Source: Leucobacter ruminantium (GTDB lineage Bacteria; Actinomycetota; Actinomycetes; Actinomycetales; Microbacteriaceae). From it: DNA of 64,000 nt. Where the stretch lies: the NCBI RefSeq assembly GCF_017565705.1, contig NZ_JAGDYL010000014.1, forward strand, positions 1 through 64,000. The letters run 5' to 3'. The translations under genes and the position numbers were made by a program. Of the stretch, positions 24,262 to 34,307 are shown piece after piece (position 1 is the first letter of the stretch; every line of letters starts with the position of its first letter). The notes under the pieces are model-generated. The model saw only the letters and a program-made list of their open reading frames with translations, was not told the origin of the DNA and did not search any database.

Positions 24262-24293
24262 GCGCCTACGCGCCTACGCGCCTACGCGCCTAC
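24262..24293. repeat. Four tandem copies of GCGCCTAC at the uppS stop
   Basis: Perfect 8-bp units; the uppS TAG stop (24290-24292) lies in the first copy met by the ribosome. Gain or loss of units would therefore not change the protein. Confidence 0.8.
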
Positions 24294-25120
24294 GCGCCGA
24301 GCCTGCGCTGCCGCGACGAGTAGTCGCGCAGCGCCCGCAGCAGATCGACCTGCCGCAGATCCGGGTACAGCGCCTCGACGAAGTAGAACTCGGAGTGCGC
24401 CGACTGCCAGATCATGAAGTCGGAGAGCCGCTGCTCGCCCGAGGTGCGGATCACGAGGTCGGGGTCCGCCTGACCGCGCGTCCACAGGTGCTCGCCGATC
24501 ATCTCGGGGGTGAGCCGCTCGGCGAGCGTGTCGATCGTGCCGCCCTCCGCCTGGTGCGCGGCGATCACGCTGCGCATCGCCTCCGTGATCTCGCTGCGCC
24601 CGCCGTAGCCGACGGCGAGGTTCACGTGCAGCCCGTCGTGGTCGGCGGTCGCCTCCTCGGCCGACCGGAGCGCAGCGGTGAGCTCGGGAGACAGCCCCTC
24701 GCACGATCCGACGTGCTTCACCCGCCAGCGCGGGTTCGCGGCGAGCTCGGCGGCGAGATCGCCGATGATGCCGAGCAGGTCCTCGAGCTCCTGGCGATCC
24801 CTCGCCCTGAGATTGTCGGCCGAGAGCAGGTAGAGGGTGACCGTTCCGACACCGGCCTCCTCGCACCATTCGAGGAACTCGGGCACCTTGCGCGCCCCGG
24901 CGCGATGGCCGAACGACGCCCGCTCCTGCAACCGCTGCTTGGCCCAGCGACGGTTGCCGTCCACGATCACCGCGATGTGGTGGGGTACACGGGCCGGGTC
25001 GATCTCTCGGCGCAGACGCCGCTGATAGAGCCGGTACAGCAGTCCGGTGCGCGGCGTCGGCGGCTGGGGATTCACCCTCAGAGTGTATCGCCCGAATCGC
25101 GGCGTTCGTTTCCTGGCCAT
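24290..25120 (-). CDS. uppS: Isoprenyl transferase (undecaprenyl diphosphate synthase family)
   Basis: A 276-residue cis-prenyltransferase. It extends allylic diphosphates with isopentenyl diphosphate to make the polyprenyl carrier for cell-wall synthesis. The signature blocks are HHIAVIVDGNRRWAKQRL (catalytic Asp in VDGN), SADNL, NLAVGYGGRSEI and the C-terminal DPDLVIRTSGEQRLSDFMIWQ and YFVEALYPD. Actinobacteria often carry two paralogues of different chain length; sequence alone does not say which this is. The ATG at 25120 gives the usual basic N terminus. The C terminus ends inside an 8-bp tandem repeat array. It is divergent from trhA, with about 50 bases between. Confidence 0.93.
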   Translation of the reverse strand: MARKRTPRFGRYTLRVNPQPPTPRTGLLYRLYQRRLRREIDPARVPHHIAVIVDGNRRWAKQRLQERASFGHRAGARKVPEFLEWCEEAGVGTVTLYLLSADNLRARDRQELEDLLGIIGDLAAELAANPRWRVKHVGSCEGLSPELTAALRSAEEATADHDGLHVNLAVGYGGRSEITEAMRSVIAAHQAEGGTIDTLAERLTPEMIGEHLWTRGQADPDLVIRTSGEQRLSDFMIWQSAHSEFYFVEALYPDLRQVDLLRALRDYSSRQRRLGA

Positions 25121-25170
25121 CCCCTACATATATGCCGACGTCGATCTGTCGTGAACATACACTCGGAGCT

Positions 25171-25971
25171 ATGACCCCGCACGGCGCAGCCCAGCACGAC
25201 CACGACGCGGAGCGCCCGCACGTCGAACGCCCCTTCCCAGAGCCCGACAGCCTCTCGCTGCCTCTGCTCGCAGACGCCCTCGAGCACTCCCGCGGCCGCC
25301 CCGGCGCTCCCGACGCCGCTCCCACGAACGACGCGAAGCCCCGCTGGCGCGGGTGGATCCACGCCGGAATGTTCCCCATCGCCGTCGCGGCGGGCATCGT
25401 GCTCATCTGCCTCGCGCACGGGGCCGTCGCGAAGTGGGCATCGGCGGTCTACATGCTCTCGAGCATGCTGCTCTTCGGCGTATCCGCGCTCTACCACCGC
25501 TTCAATTGGAAGCCGACCACGAAGCAGGTGTTCCGCCGCCTGGACCACGCGAACATCTTCCTGCTGATCGCGGGCACCTACACCCCGATCGCGCTGCTCG
25601 CCCTCCCCCTCGACAAAGGGGTGCTGCTGCTCGTGCTGGTATGGGCAGGCGCGCTCCTCGGCATCGGCTTCCGCGTATTCTGGATCGGCTCGCCGCGCTG
25701 GCTCTACGTGCCCCTCTACGTGCTGCTCGGGTGGGCTGCGGTGATGTTCGTCGTCGACATCTACCACGCCAACGCCGCTGCGATGGTGCTCGTGATCGTG
25801 GGTGGCCTGCTCTACACGCTCGGCTCGGTCGTCTACGGCGTCAAACGCCCGAATCCGGTACCCGGAGTCTTCGGCTTCCACGAGATCTTCCACTCGCTCA
25901 CAGTCATCGCGTTCCTGTGCCACTGGACCGCGGCACTGCTCGTGGCACTCGACCCCGTCTACCTGAGGTAG
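25171..25971 (+). CDS. trhA: Hemolysin III / TrhA family membrane protein
   Basis: A 266-residue protein of the PAQR/hemolysin III family with seven predicted membrane helices. Family markers are SALYHRFNW with the conserved His, RRLDHANIFLLIAGTYTPIA and FGFHEIFHSLTVIAF with the C-terminal His pair, which together bind a metal and suggest hydrolase activity on membrane lipids. The bacterial TrhA has been linked to membrane-energy homeostasis; the haemolysin name is historical. The N-terminal 65 residues are a hydrophilic extension not usual in the family. The ATG at 25171 has CGGAG five bases before it and TACACT just upstream. Confidence 0.88.
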   Translation: MTPHGAAQHDHDAERPHVERPFPEPDSLSLPLLADALEHSRGRPGAPDAAPTNDAKPRWRGWIHAGMFPIAVAAGIVLICLAHGAVAKWASAVYMLSSMLLFGVSALYHRFNWKPTTKQVFRRLDHANIFLLIAGTYTPIALLALPLDKGVLLLVLVWAGALLGIGFRVFWIGSPRWLYVPLYVLLGWAAVMFVVDIYHANAAAMVLVIVGGLLYTLGSVVYGVKRPNPVPGVFGFHEIFHSLTVIAFLCHWTAALLVALDPVYLR

Positions 25972-26053
25972 CGCCGGTTCCGAGACATTCTCCCCTCACA
26001 GCCGCCGAGAGAGCGCGATTCGGAGAGAGTTATCCCGACTGCGATTCGAGCAG

Positions 26054-26281
26054 GTGGATCAGCAGTTCAGGCAGGTCGACCAGCAGTTCGAGAAGGTGCG
26101 CGAGGAGTTCAAGGCGGTGCGCGAGGAGATCAAGGACGTGCGCGGAGAGATCAAGGACGTGCGCGGAGAGGTGAAGGAGGTGCGCGACGAGGCGCGCGCC
26201 CTCGCCGCAGACCTCAACGAGGTGAAGGTGTCGGTCGCGCGACTCGAAGGGCCCCGACCGCAGCTCCTCCGGGCCACCTAG
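26054..26281 (+). CDS. Small coiled-coil protein built from heptad repeats
   Basis: A 75-residue protein, nearly all one coiled coil. Near-identical seven-residue units (VREEFKA, VREEIKD, VRGEIKD, VRGEVKE, VRDEARA) follow each other, matched by 21-base tandem repeats in the DNA. The start is uncertain: a GTG at 26054 lacks a good ribosome site, and GGAGAGAG lies 19 bases upstream without a standard start. It may be the remnant of a longer gene or a genuine small oligomerising protein. It lies 82 bases behind trhA on the same strand and ends at a terminator shared with the facing lipoprotein gene. No function can be named. Confidence 0.45.
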   Translation: MDQQFRQVDQQFEKVREEFKAVREEIKDVRGEIKDVRGEVKEVRDEARALAADLNEVKVSVARLEGPRPQLLRAT

Positions 26282-26293
26282 GCGCCGACAGAC

Positions 26294-26330
26294 CTCGGCC
26301 CCATCCACCGGGAAGGCGGACGGGGCCGAG
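26294..26330. terminator. Bidirectional terminator hairpin
   Basis: ctcggcccc (26294-26302) pairs perfectly with ggggccgag (26322-26330). It sits between the convergent ends of the coiled-coil gene and the lipoprotein gene. Confidence 0.7.
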
Positions 26331-26350
26331 TGCGTGCAGCGGTCGCTCGA

Positions 26351-26836
26351 TCAGCCTGCGCTGCAGACCTCGGTGAGGTTCTGACCTGCCTTGGTGAGGG
26401 CGTCCGCGCGCTCCTGGATCGAGGTGGAGGCGGCCTCCATGTCGGCCTGCATCTGGTTGAGCTTCTCCATCGCCGCCGGATCCGTCGGATCGATGTCATC
26501 CATCTTCGGGATCTCGAGGCCCGAGAGCTCATCTACGAGCCCGTCGAACTCGGTGCTGACGTCGCCGAGGGCGGCCGACACCTCCTCGTTCGTGACCTGC
26601 GACTCGGCGTTGTCAAGCGCCTCCTGCACGGGCTTGAACAGCTCGGCGTAGTCGGCGTCGCCCGACATGGCCTCCTGCAGCATGGTGCTGGTGTTCGCGT
26701 TGACCTCCTGCATGGCGTTGTCTGCCGTCTTGCAGGCCTCCGCGACGCTCTGACCGCCGGAGCACGCCGCCAGGGAGACGGTGAGCGCGGCCGCGGCGAG
26801 CGCGCCGCCGATACGGGCAATCGAGGTGTTCCTCAT
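26351..26836 (-). CDS. Lipoprotein of unknown function, helical
   Basis: A 161-residue exported lipoprotein. The signal peptide ends in the lipobox LAAC (C25), followed by SGGQSVAEACK. The mature part is predicted almost wholly alpha-helical, acidic and rich in Ala/Glu/Asp/Gln/Met, with two cysteines (near residue 35 and near the C terminus) that could form a disulphide holding a helical hairpin. It resembles the small helical lipoproteins common in Microbacteriaceae, but I do not recognise a named family. The ATG at 26836 has GGAGAGA upstream. It stands alone, convergent with the coiled-coil gene. Confidence 0.75.
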   Translation of the reverse strand: MRNTSIARIGGALAAAALTVSLAACSGGQSVAEACKTADNAMQEVNANTSTMLQEAMSGDADYAELFKPVQEALDNAESQVTNEEVSAALGDVSTEFDGLVDELSGLEIPKMDDIDPTDPAAMEKLNQMQADMEAASTSIQERADALTKAGQNLTEVCSAG

Positions 26837-26907
26837 CTGTTCTCTCCATCCGGTGTGGTTTCCGCCCGATGCTCATCAGACGAGGGGTGAACCCTCGGAC
26901 AGTCTAG

Positions 26908-27666
26908 TCAGTCGTCGAGGGATCCCCGCAGCGCGAAGCGGTCGGCCGTCGTCGCGATCCAGCGTTCGAGCAGTTCGGAGCCGTGGCGGGCGAGGTCGGG
27001 GCCGAGCTGCTGGAAGACCTCGGCACTGACGAGCCCGACGAGTCCCGTCCACGCCTCGACGGCGTCGGCCGCGAACCCGGGGTCCGCCGCGGCTGCATCG
27101 GCGTCGCCCTCGCCCCCCTCCTCGAAGCCGAGCTCCGCTGCTCCCGCGGCGATCTCGGCGGCCAGCCCGGGCGACACCGGCGGCGAGACCCGAAAGGCCG
27201 ACGCCCGGCCCGCACCCTTTCGCTGCTCACGACCGAGCAGCAGCACCTCCATGAACGCCGCCATGACCCGCGTACCGGGTCCCGTCGTCTGCTCGGCGGG
27301 CGCGGCGTAGCCCGGAACGGGTGAGCCGTAGGCGAGCGCCCAGCTCGCGGGATGGACGACCGCCCAGTCGCGCATCCCGCGCGCGATCGTGGCAAGCCGC
27401 TCGATGGGAGGAGCCGCCGGGTCGACGTCCGCCAGGGCGGCCTCGGCGAGCGCCGTGTAGGCGTCGACGAGCAGCAGCGTCAGCAGTTCATCGCGACTCG
27501 CGACGTGCCGATAGATGGCCGAGGAGGCGACCCCGAGTCCGCGTGCGATCTCGCGCACGGAGAGCCCTGCGGCGCCCGACTGCGCCAGCTGCTCCCGGCC
27601 CAGCCTGAGGATCCCCTCGCGCATGCGCGCCCGGGCTTCGGCATGCGTGCGACGAGGACGGTCCAT
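26908..27666 (-). CDS. TetR family transcriptional regulator
   Basis: A 252-residue repressor-type regulator. The N-terminal HTH is clear (LSVREIARGLGVASSAIYRHVASRDELL). The C-terminal ligand domain, with LATIARGMRDWAVVHPASWALAYGSPVPGY, matches the WHG/TetR_C_13-like group. I start at ATG 27666 (MDRPRRTHAEAR) rather than further upstream. It is divergent from an NAD(P)-binding epimerase gene, and two GAGC-N3-GCTC palindromes lie between them, so it probably represses itself and that neighbour. An acidic Gly/Glu/Ala loop near residue 185 is an insertion relative to close relatives. The ligand is unknown. Confidence 0.9.
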   Translation of the reverse strand: MDRPRRTHAEARARMREGILRLGREQLAQSGAAGLSVREIARGLGVASSAIYRHVASRDELLTLLLVDAYTALAEAALADVDPAAPPIERLATIARGMRDWAVVHPASWALAYGSPVPGYAAPAEQTTGPGTRVMAAFMEVLLLGREQRKGAGRASAFRVSPPVSPGLAAEIAAGAAELGFEEGGEGDADAAAADPGFAADAVEAWTGLVGLVSAEVFQQLGPDLARHGSELLERWIATTADRFALRGSLDD

Positions 27667-27705
27667 CCCGCCAGTCTGGCACTCCTGAGACTCCCGATGC
27701 AATTC

Positions 27706-27720
27706 AGAGAGCGCTGCTCT
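27706..27720. promoter_or_regulatory. TetR operator candidate, copy 1
   Basis: AGAGAGCGCTGCTCT, an imperfect palindrome with core GAGC-N3-GCTC, placed 40 bases before the tetR start. A second copy is at 27764. Confidence 0.55.
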
Positions 27721-27763
27721 TGATTTTACCCCGGGACCCCATTACCGTGATGCTCGGCCTAAT

Positions 27764-27778
27764 AGAGAGCATTGCTCA
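27764..27778. promoter_or_regulatory. TetR operator candidate, copy 2
   Basis: AGAGAGCATTGCTCA shares 11 of 15 bases and the GAGC-N3-GCTC core with copy 1, 58 bases away. It lies 13 bases before the start of the epimerase gene and would block its transcription start. Confidence 0.6.
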
Positions 27779-27791
27779 CAGAAGGAGACCC

Positions 27792-28697
27792 ATGCGCGCC
27801 CTCATCACCGGAGCCGGCCAGATCGGCACCCAACTCGCCCACGACCTCTCCGCTACCGGCCACGAGGTCGTCGTGCTGCGACGAAGCGCCACAGCGGTGC
27901 GAGGTGCCCGCGTCGTGAGCGGCGACGCGGGCGACGGCGAAACCCTCCGTGCCGCCGCCGCGGGCGCCGACGCGATCTTCCACTGCATCCACGCGCCCTA
28001 CTCCGAGGCGGCCTGGCGGCGCGAACTGCCGCATCGGGAGCGGGTGGTGATGGATGTCGCGTCAGAGCTCGGCATCCCGGTGATCTTCCCGGAATCGGTC
28101 TATGCCTTCGGTCACGGAGCGCGCGACCTCCGGGAGAGCGCCCCGCTCGCTCCGGTCTCCCCGCTCGGGCGGGTCCGCGCCGAGCTCCTCGCGGCCCGCG
28201 CCGCGCACCCTGCCCGCACGGCGAGCATCGTCGCCTCGGATCTCGTGGGGCCCACGGCGGACCCGAAGGCGTCGGTGATCCTCGCGACGGTCCTCGGGCC
28301 GGCCGCGGCGGGGCGCACGACCTGGGTTCTGGGAGATCCGGATGCTCCCCACGCCGTCACCTTCATCCCGGACCTCACCCGCGCGATGGCAGCCGCTGTT
28401 CCCCTCGCGTCGGCCGGCGACACGGTCCTCATGGCGCCGGTCCCGCCCGCGCTGTCCCAACGACAGATGGCCCGGGACGCCGCAGCGGCCGCAGGCAGGA
28501 CCGCGGGGCCGGTCCGCAGGATCCCTGCCGCGGCGCTCGCGCTCGGCGGCGCGGTCTCGCCCCTCGCGCGCGAGCTGTTCCGGCAGCGCTATCTCTGGTC
28601 GGCGCCGAGCGAGCTGCGTCCAGGCCGGCTCACAGCCGAACTCGGGCTCGAGCCGACGCCCTGGGGCGACGTGCTCGCCGCCTCGGATAGGCGGTAG
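27792..28697 (+). CDS. NAD(P)-binding epimerase/reductase (extended SDR-like)
   Basis: A 301-residue protein with a Rossmann fold. The glycine motif GAGQIGTQLA follows MRALIT, and an NmrA/epimerase-like body follows with FPESVYAFGHG in the place of the usual Tyr-x3-Lys site; the lysine is not evident, so the activity may be reductase-like or non-canonical. Relatives are annotated as NAD-dependent epimerase/dehydratase. The ATG at 27792 has AAGGAGA six bases upstream. It is divergent from the TetR gene and carries an operator-like palindrome over its promoter, so it is probably its regulated target. The substrate is unknown. Confidence 0.8.
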   Translation: MRALITGAGQIGTQLAHDLSATGHEVVVLRRSATAVRGARVVSGDAGDGETLRAAAAGADAIFHCIHAPYSEAAWRRELPHRERVVMDVASELGIPVIFPESVYAFGHGARDLRESAPLAPVSPLGRVRAELLAARAAHPARTASIVASDLVGPTADPKASVILATVLGPAAAGRTTWVLGDPDAPHAVTFIPDLTRAMAAAVPLASAGDTVLMAPVPPALSQRQMARDAAAAAGRTAGPVRRIPAAALALGGAVSPLARELFRQRYLWSAPSELRPGRLTAELGLEPTPWGDVLAASDRR

Positions 28698-28836
28698 ATG
28701 TCCTAGGCTCGAGGATCTCGAGTATCTACTGCCGACCGCAAAGGGCCATCGAGCGCAGAAACTCAGAGGGCCGTCGAGCGCAGAGAAGCACGAGCCGACG
28801 CTGAGAGGAGGACCGACAACGCGCCGGGGCCTCCGC

Positions 28837-30903
<2,067 letters not shown>

Positions 30904-30914
30904 GGAGGCCCGCC

Positions 30915-31241
30915 TTACTTGTCGGCGCCGGGCGCCTCGGCGGATCCCTCGCCGGAATCGCGCCCGGCATCCGCATCCTCGCCGGCCCCAGCGTCAGAGG
31001 CATCGCCCGCGCCCTCGCCGCGCCCCGCCAGCTCCTCGGCGATCTGCTCGCGCACCTCGGCGCGGTAGGCGTTGCGGCGCAGTCTGCGCACGAGCACGAT
31101 GCCGAGCACGATCACCGCGGCAGCGAACAGCCCCGTGAAGATGAAGCCCTCGACGCCCGGCGTCACGATCGCCGGATCGAACTCCGTGTCGTCCTCGGCC
31201 ATCCGTGCGACGGCCGCCCACGCGGTCTGCAGCGCGCTCAT
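30915..31241 (-). CDS. Small single-helix membrane protein downstream of mca
   Basis: A 108-residue protein with one central membrane helix ([20 protein letters not shown]) followed by [20 protein letters not shown], so the C terminus is cytoplasmic. The tail is an acidic Gly/Ala/Asp/Ser-rich low-complexity region. Its ATG overlaps the stop of mca (ATGA at 31238-31241), a sign of translational coupling. Similar small membrane proteins sit beside mca in related genomes as far as I recall, but no function is known to me. A role at the membrane linked with mycothiol conjugate handling is possible but unproven. Confidence 0.75.
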   Translation of the reverse strand: MSALQTAWAAVARMAEDDTEFDPAIVTPGVEGFIFTGLFAAAVIVLGIVLVRRLRRNAYRAEVREQIAEELAGRGEGAGDASDAGAGEDADAGRDSGEGSAEAPGADK

Positions 31242-32107
31242 TCGCTCTCCTCCTCGATGCCCTGGAACAGGTCGGCCTCGAACTCGCTCGTCGCGACCCG
31301 CGACGCCGCGAGCCGGTAATCCTCGAACGGCCACGCCTCGCGCTGCAGCTCGTTGGGCCAGAAGAAGAACGGGCTGTCGGGCGGCACCTGGCTCGCGTGC
31401 GCGCGCAGCGCCTCGTCGCGGCGCTCGAAGAAACGACCGACGTCGATCTTCGCGGTGCTGTCGGAGGGGCGCAGCGCGAAGCGCTCGGCCAGGTCGGCGA
31501 ACTGTGCGACGAGCGGCGACTCGGGCTCGCGGTCGCGCAGCGCCTCGAGCATGCGGTTCACTCGGTCGGCATTGAAGATCGCCTCGTAGTACAGCTTCTT
31601 GATGGTCCAGGGCTCGCCCGCATCGGGGTAGCTCTCGGCGTCGCCAGACAGCTCCCAGGCGCGCTTCGAGATCTCGTGGCAGCGGATGTGGTCGGGGTGC
31701 GGGTAGCCGCCCTGCTCGTTGTAGGTGATCATGACGTGCGGGCGGAACTCGCGCACCACCCGCACGAGCGCCTCGGCCGAGACCTCGATCGGGATATCGG
31801 CGAAGGAGCCGGGCGGAACCGGCTCGCCGCTCTCGGGCAGGCCCGAATCCTGGTACCCGAGCCAGCGGTGCTGGAAGCCGATGATGTCGCGGGCGCGGGC
31901 CATCTCCTCGCGGCGCAGGCCGGCGAGGTCGCGGCGGCTCTTCGGGTCGCGCGCGACGAGCTCGTTGAGCACATCGCCCCGCTCGCCGCCCGTGCAGCTG
32001 ACGATGAGCACCTCGGCGCCCTGGTCGACGTAGTGCGCGTACGTCGCGGCACCCTTGCTCGATTCGTCATCGGGGTGCGCGTGTACGGCGATCAGCCTGA
32101 GCGTCAT
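31238..32107 (-). CDS. mca: Mycothiol S-conjugate amidase
   Basis: A 289-residue zinc-dependent deacetylase of the Mca/MshB (LmbE-like) family. It cleaves mycothiol S-conjugates to a mercapturic acid and GlcN-Ins, removing electrophiles and drugs. The metal site is AHPDDES near residue 10 plus HPDH in YNEQGGYPHPDHI; CTGGERGDVLN is also family-typical. The KLYYEAIFNADRVNRMLEAL stretch and length fit Mca better than MshB. The ATG at 32107 has AAAGGA before it. The mca / DUF4307 / greA neighbourhood is a well-known actinobacterial arrangement, and mycoredoxin at 49.7 kb confirms that the cell uses mycothiol. Confidence 0.93.
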   Translation of the reverse strand: MTLRLIAVHAHPDDESSKGAATYAHYVDQGAEVLIVSCTGGERGDVLNELVARDPKSRRDLAGLRREEMARARDIIGFQHRWLGYQDSGLPESGEPVPPGSFADIPIEVSAEALVRVVREFRPHVMITYNEQGGYPHPDHIRCHEISKRAWELSGDAESYPDAGEPWTIKKLYYEAIFNADRVNRMLEALRDREPESPLVAQFADLAERFALRPSDSTAKIDVGRFFERRDEALRAHASQVPPDSPFFFWPNELQREAWPFEDYRLAASRVATSEFEADLFQGIEEESE

Positions 32108-32192
32108 GCGCGTCCTTTCACAAGTGCCTCCCGGGCGTTCCCGATACGCTGGCACAGGCACACAGTCTACCCAGCGGAGTTCGGAGGTTCCC

Positions 32193-32657
32193 GTGTCAGA
32201 GGCGCTCGGCACAGCGGCCCCCGACGAACCCCGGACCGGGGCTCCGCAGGGCTCTGCGACATCCGGGAACGGTCTCGACGACCGCTACGGCACGGGCCGA
32301 AGGGTCCGCGTCGACCGGCGCTTCGGCTGGGGTGCGGCGGCACTGCTGGTGCTCGCCGGCGTCGTGTTCCTGCTCTGGAGCGGCTGGGAAGAGGGCGGCC
32401 GCATCGAAACCCAGAGCATCGGCTTCGCGAAGCAGGGCGACTTCGAGGTATCGGTGAAGTTCGCGGTGAGCGCTCCGCCCGGCGCGCCGGTCGCGTGCGC
32501 GGTCGAGGCGCTCAGCACGTCCAAGGCCGTCGTGGGGTGGAACGTGATCGAGCTCCCCGTCACCGAGCAGCGCTCGCACACGATCACGACGAAGCTGCTC
32601 ACGATCGGCCCGGCCACCGCCGCGCACGTCAGAGAGTGCTGGGTCCTCGAGGGCTAA
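32193..32657 (+). CDS. DUF4307 domain membrane protein
   Basis: A 154-residue protein with one membrane helix (WGAAALLVLAGVVFLLW) after an N-terminal tail of about 45 residues, and an exported beta-rich domain (FEVSVKFAVSAPPGAPVACAVEAL, shown in part) typical of DUF4307. Its function is unknown, but the family is regularly divergent from mca, as here, so a link with thiol or envelope biology has been suspected. The GTG at 32193 follows GGAGG by six bases. The 85 bases between it and mca must hold both promoters. The lone exported cysteines (CAVE and ECWV) could form a disulphide. Confidence 0.85.
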   Translation: MSEALGTAAPDEPRTGAPQGSATSGNGLDDRYGTGRRVRVDRRFGWGAAALLVLAGVVFLLWSGWEEGGRIETQSIGFAKQGDFEVSVKFAVSAPPGAPVACAVEALSTSKAVVGWNVIELPVTEQRSHTITTKLLTIGPATAAHVRECWVLEG

Positions 32658-32810
32658 CACAGGGGCGAGGGATCGCAACCCGCGAGCCTCAGCGCCTTCT
32701 GCGCGCCGCCTGCTACCCTGAACGGGCGCCCTGAGCTTCTCGGGGCGTTCGTGTTATCCGCGCACGCGGCCCCGCACGCATCGACACCCGAACGGAAACG
32801 AGGACCGACG

Positions 32811-33296
32811 ATGGCCGAGCCCACACAGACCTGGTTGACGCAGGAGGCGTACGACCGGCTGAAGAGCGAACTCGACGAGCTCACCGGAACCGGTCGCCGC
32901 GAGATCGCGGCCCGCATCGAGGCCGCCCGCGAGGAGGGCGACCTCAAGGAGAACGGCGGCTACCACGCGGCGAAGGACGAGCAGGGCAAGATGGAGGCGC
33001 GCATCCGCGACCTCGAGGAGCTGCTGAAGCACGCCGTTGTGGGCGAGGCGCCCGAGGCGAGCGGCGTCGTGGAGATCGGCACGGTCGTCACGGCCGAGGT
33101 CTTCGGCGACGAAGAGCGCTTCCTGCTCGGCAGCCGCGAGCTCGCCGACGGATCCGACCTCGACGTCTACAGCGCCGACAGCCCGCTCGGCGTCGCGATC
33201 CTCGGCATGAAGGTCGGCGAGGAGACGAGCTACGCCGCTCCCAACGGCAAGCAGATCCCGGTGAAGGTGCTCGCGGTCGAGACCTACACGGGCTGA
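32811..33296 (+). CDS. greA: Transcription elongation factor GreA
   Basis: 161 residues, the normal length. GreA inserts its N-terminal coiled coil into the RNA polymerase secondary channel and stimulates cleavage of backtracked RNA. The signature is present: LTQEAYDRLKSELDEL and AAREEGDLKENGGYHAAKDEQG, with the tip acidic pair in EEGDLKEN, then the C-terminal FKBP-like domain ending ISTYTG-like (VLAVETYTG). The start at 32811 is preceded by a leader of roughly 90 bases. That leader begins after TACCCT (about 32713) and contains a small CGCCC/GGGCG hairpin. The gene ends 35 bases before a 29-bp-arm palindrome that should stop transcription. Confidence 0.96.
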   Translation: MAEPTQTWLTQEAYDRLKSELDELTGTGRREIAARIEAAREEGDLKENGGYHAAKDEQGKMEARIRDLEELLKHAVVGEAPEASGVVEIGTVVTAEVFGDEERFLLGSRELADGSDLDVYSADSPLGVAILGMKVGEETSYAAPNGKQIPVKVLAVETYTG

Positions 33297-33330
33297 GGCG
33301 CCGGCCGGGTCCGCCGGCCATCGACTCTTC

Positions 33331-33393
33331 GCGCAAGGGGTCGCGTTCTGGGGTTTCGACCAGCTCGAAACCCCCGAACGCGACCCCTTGCGC
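33331..33393. repeat. 29-bp-arm palindrome between convergent genes
   Basis: Bases 33331-33359 pair with 33365-33393 with a single mismatch (position 33349) and a five-base loop. It lies between the ends of greA and the TSUP gene, so it would terminate both. The arms contain GGGTTTCGA, as in other intergenic palindromes of the window. Confidence 0.85.
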
Positions 33394-33441
33394 GCGTAAC
33401 GGCGCGGGCGGGGCGGTCGGTCGGGAGCGTCCGCCGATCCC

Positions 33442-34263
33442 TCACCCCCTGCTCTCGTTCCAGATGTCGAAGCCGAGCTTCACGATCAGCACGGCGACGA
33501 TCACGAGGAACAGCGCTCGCACGAATCGGGCGCCCCGGGCGATGGCCATGCGCGAGCCGAGCAGGCTTCCGGCGACGTTCGCCGCGCCCATCAGCAGTCC
33601 GAGCGGCCACAGCACGGCGCCGAGCGGGATGAAGAACAGCAGCGCACCCAGGTTCGTCGCGAAGTTCACGATCTTGGCCTGCGCGCTCGCCATCAGGAAG
33701 TCGTAGCCGAGCAGCCCGACGAGCGCGATGACGAGGAAGGTGCCGGTGCCTGGCCCGAGCATGCCGTCGTAGAAGCCGATCGCTGCGCCGGTCGCCCCGG
33801 CGAGCACGACGTGGCGGGAGCCGCGATGCTTGAGCCGCGTCACGGCCCCCATCGCCGGTTTGAACAGCGTGATGAGTGCGACCGCGATCAGCGCGAACAC
33901 GATGATCGGTTTGAACACCTGCGCGGGCAGGTATGCGGCGACCGACGCGCCGCCGAACGAACCGAGCAGTGCCACCGCAGCCATCGGCAGCGCCGTGCGC
34001 AGGCCCGGCCTCACGCTGCGGTAGTAGCTGACGCTGCTCGTCGCCGTGCCGAACACCGAGGCGAGCTTGTTCGTCGCGAGCGCCTGCACGGGCGTGATGC
34101 CGGGGAGCAGCAGGAGCGCCGGCAGCTGCAGCAGACCGCCGCCTCCGACCACTGCGTCGACCCAGCCCGCGGCGAATGCAGCGGCCAGGAGCAGCGCGAG
34201 CGCGGTCCAGTCCCCGCCCTCGGGGAGCAGGAGGGGCGCAGCGGTCGTCGGATCCACCAGCAC
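33442..34263 (-). CDS. TSUP family permease (TauE/SafE-like)
   Basis: A 273-residue membrane protein with about eight helices. The two half-repeats of the family are visible: LLAAAFAAGWVDAVVGGGGLLQLPAL followed by TPVQALATNKLASVFGT, and later GATGAAIGFYDGMLGPGTGTF followed by KIVNFATNLGALLFF. TSUP proteins move sulphite, sulphonates or other small anions across the membrane; the substrate is not readable. The GTG at 34263 has GAAAGGCT upstream. It is downstream of the glutamate importer genes on the same strand, 44 bases beyond gluD reading the other way round, and has no obvious functional link with them. Confidence 0.88.
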   Translation of the reverse strand: MLVDPTTAAPLLLPEGGDWTALALLLAAAFAAGWVDAVVGGGGLLQLPALLLLPGITPVQALATNKLASVFGTATSSVSYYRSVRPGLRTALPMAAVALLGSFGGASVAAYLPAQVFKPIIVFALIAVALITLFKPAMGAVTRLKHRGSRHVVLAGATGAAIGFYDGMLGPGTGTFLVIALVGLLGYDFLMASAQAKIVNFATNLGALLFFIPLGAVLWPLGLLMGAANVAGSLLGSRMAIARGARFVRALFLVIVAVLIVKLGFDIWNESRG

Positions 34264-34307
34264 AGCCTTTCACACTCGCTCGCGATCCCTCATCGAGCGC
34301 TCGGGGG

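Larger units (their letters stand above)
23952..24289. other. Intergenic region of 338 bases rich in repeats
   Basis: Between uppS and the amidohydrolase, both leftward. It holds an inverted repeat of GCACGAGATG units (24073-24119), three tandem copies of a GC-rich unit of about 25 bases (24182-24253) and four copies of GCGCCTAC (24262-24293). Open frames here are repeats read as codons; I see no gene. Confidence 0.7.

Noticed and set aside
24262-24293. Phase variation of UppS by the 8-bp repeats
   Set aside because: The stop codon lies in the first unit read, so repeat number cannot change the protein.
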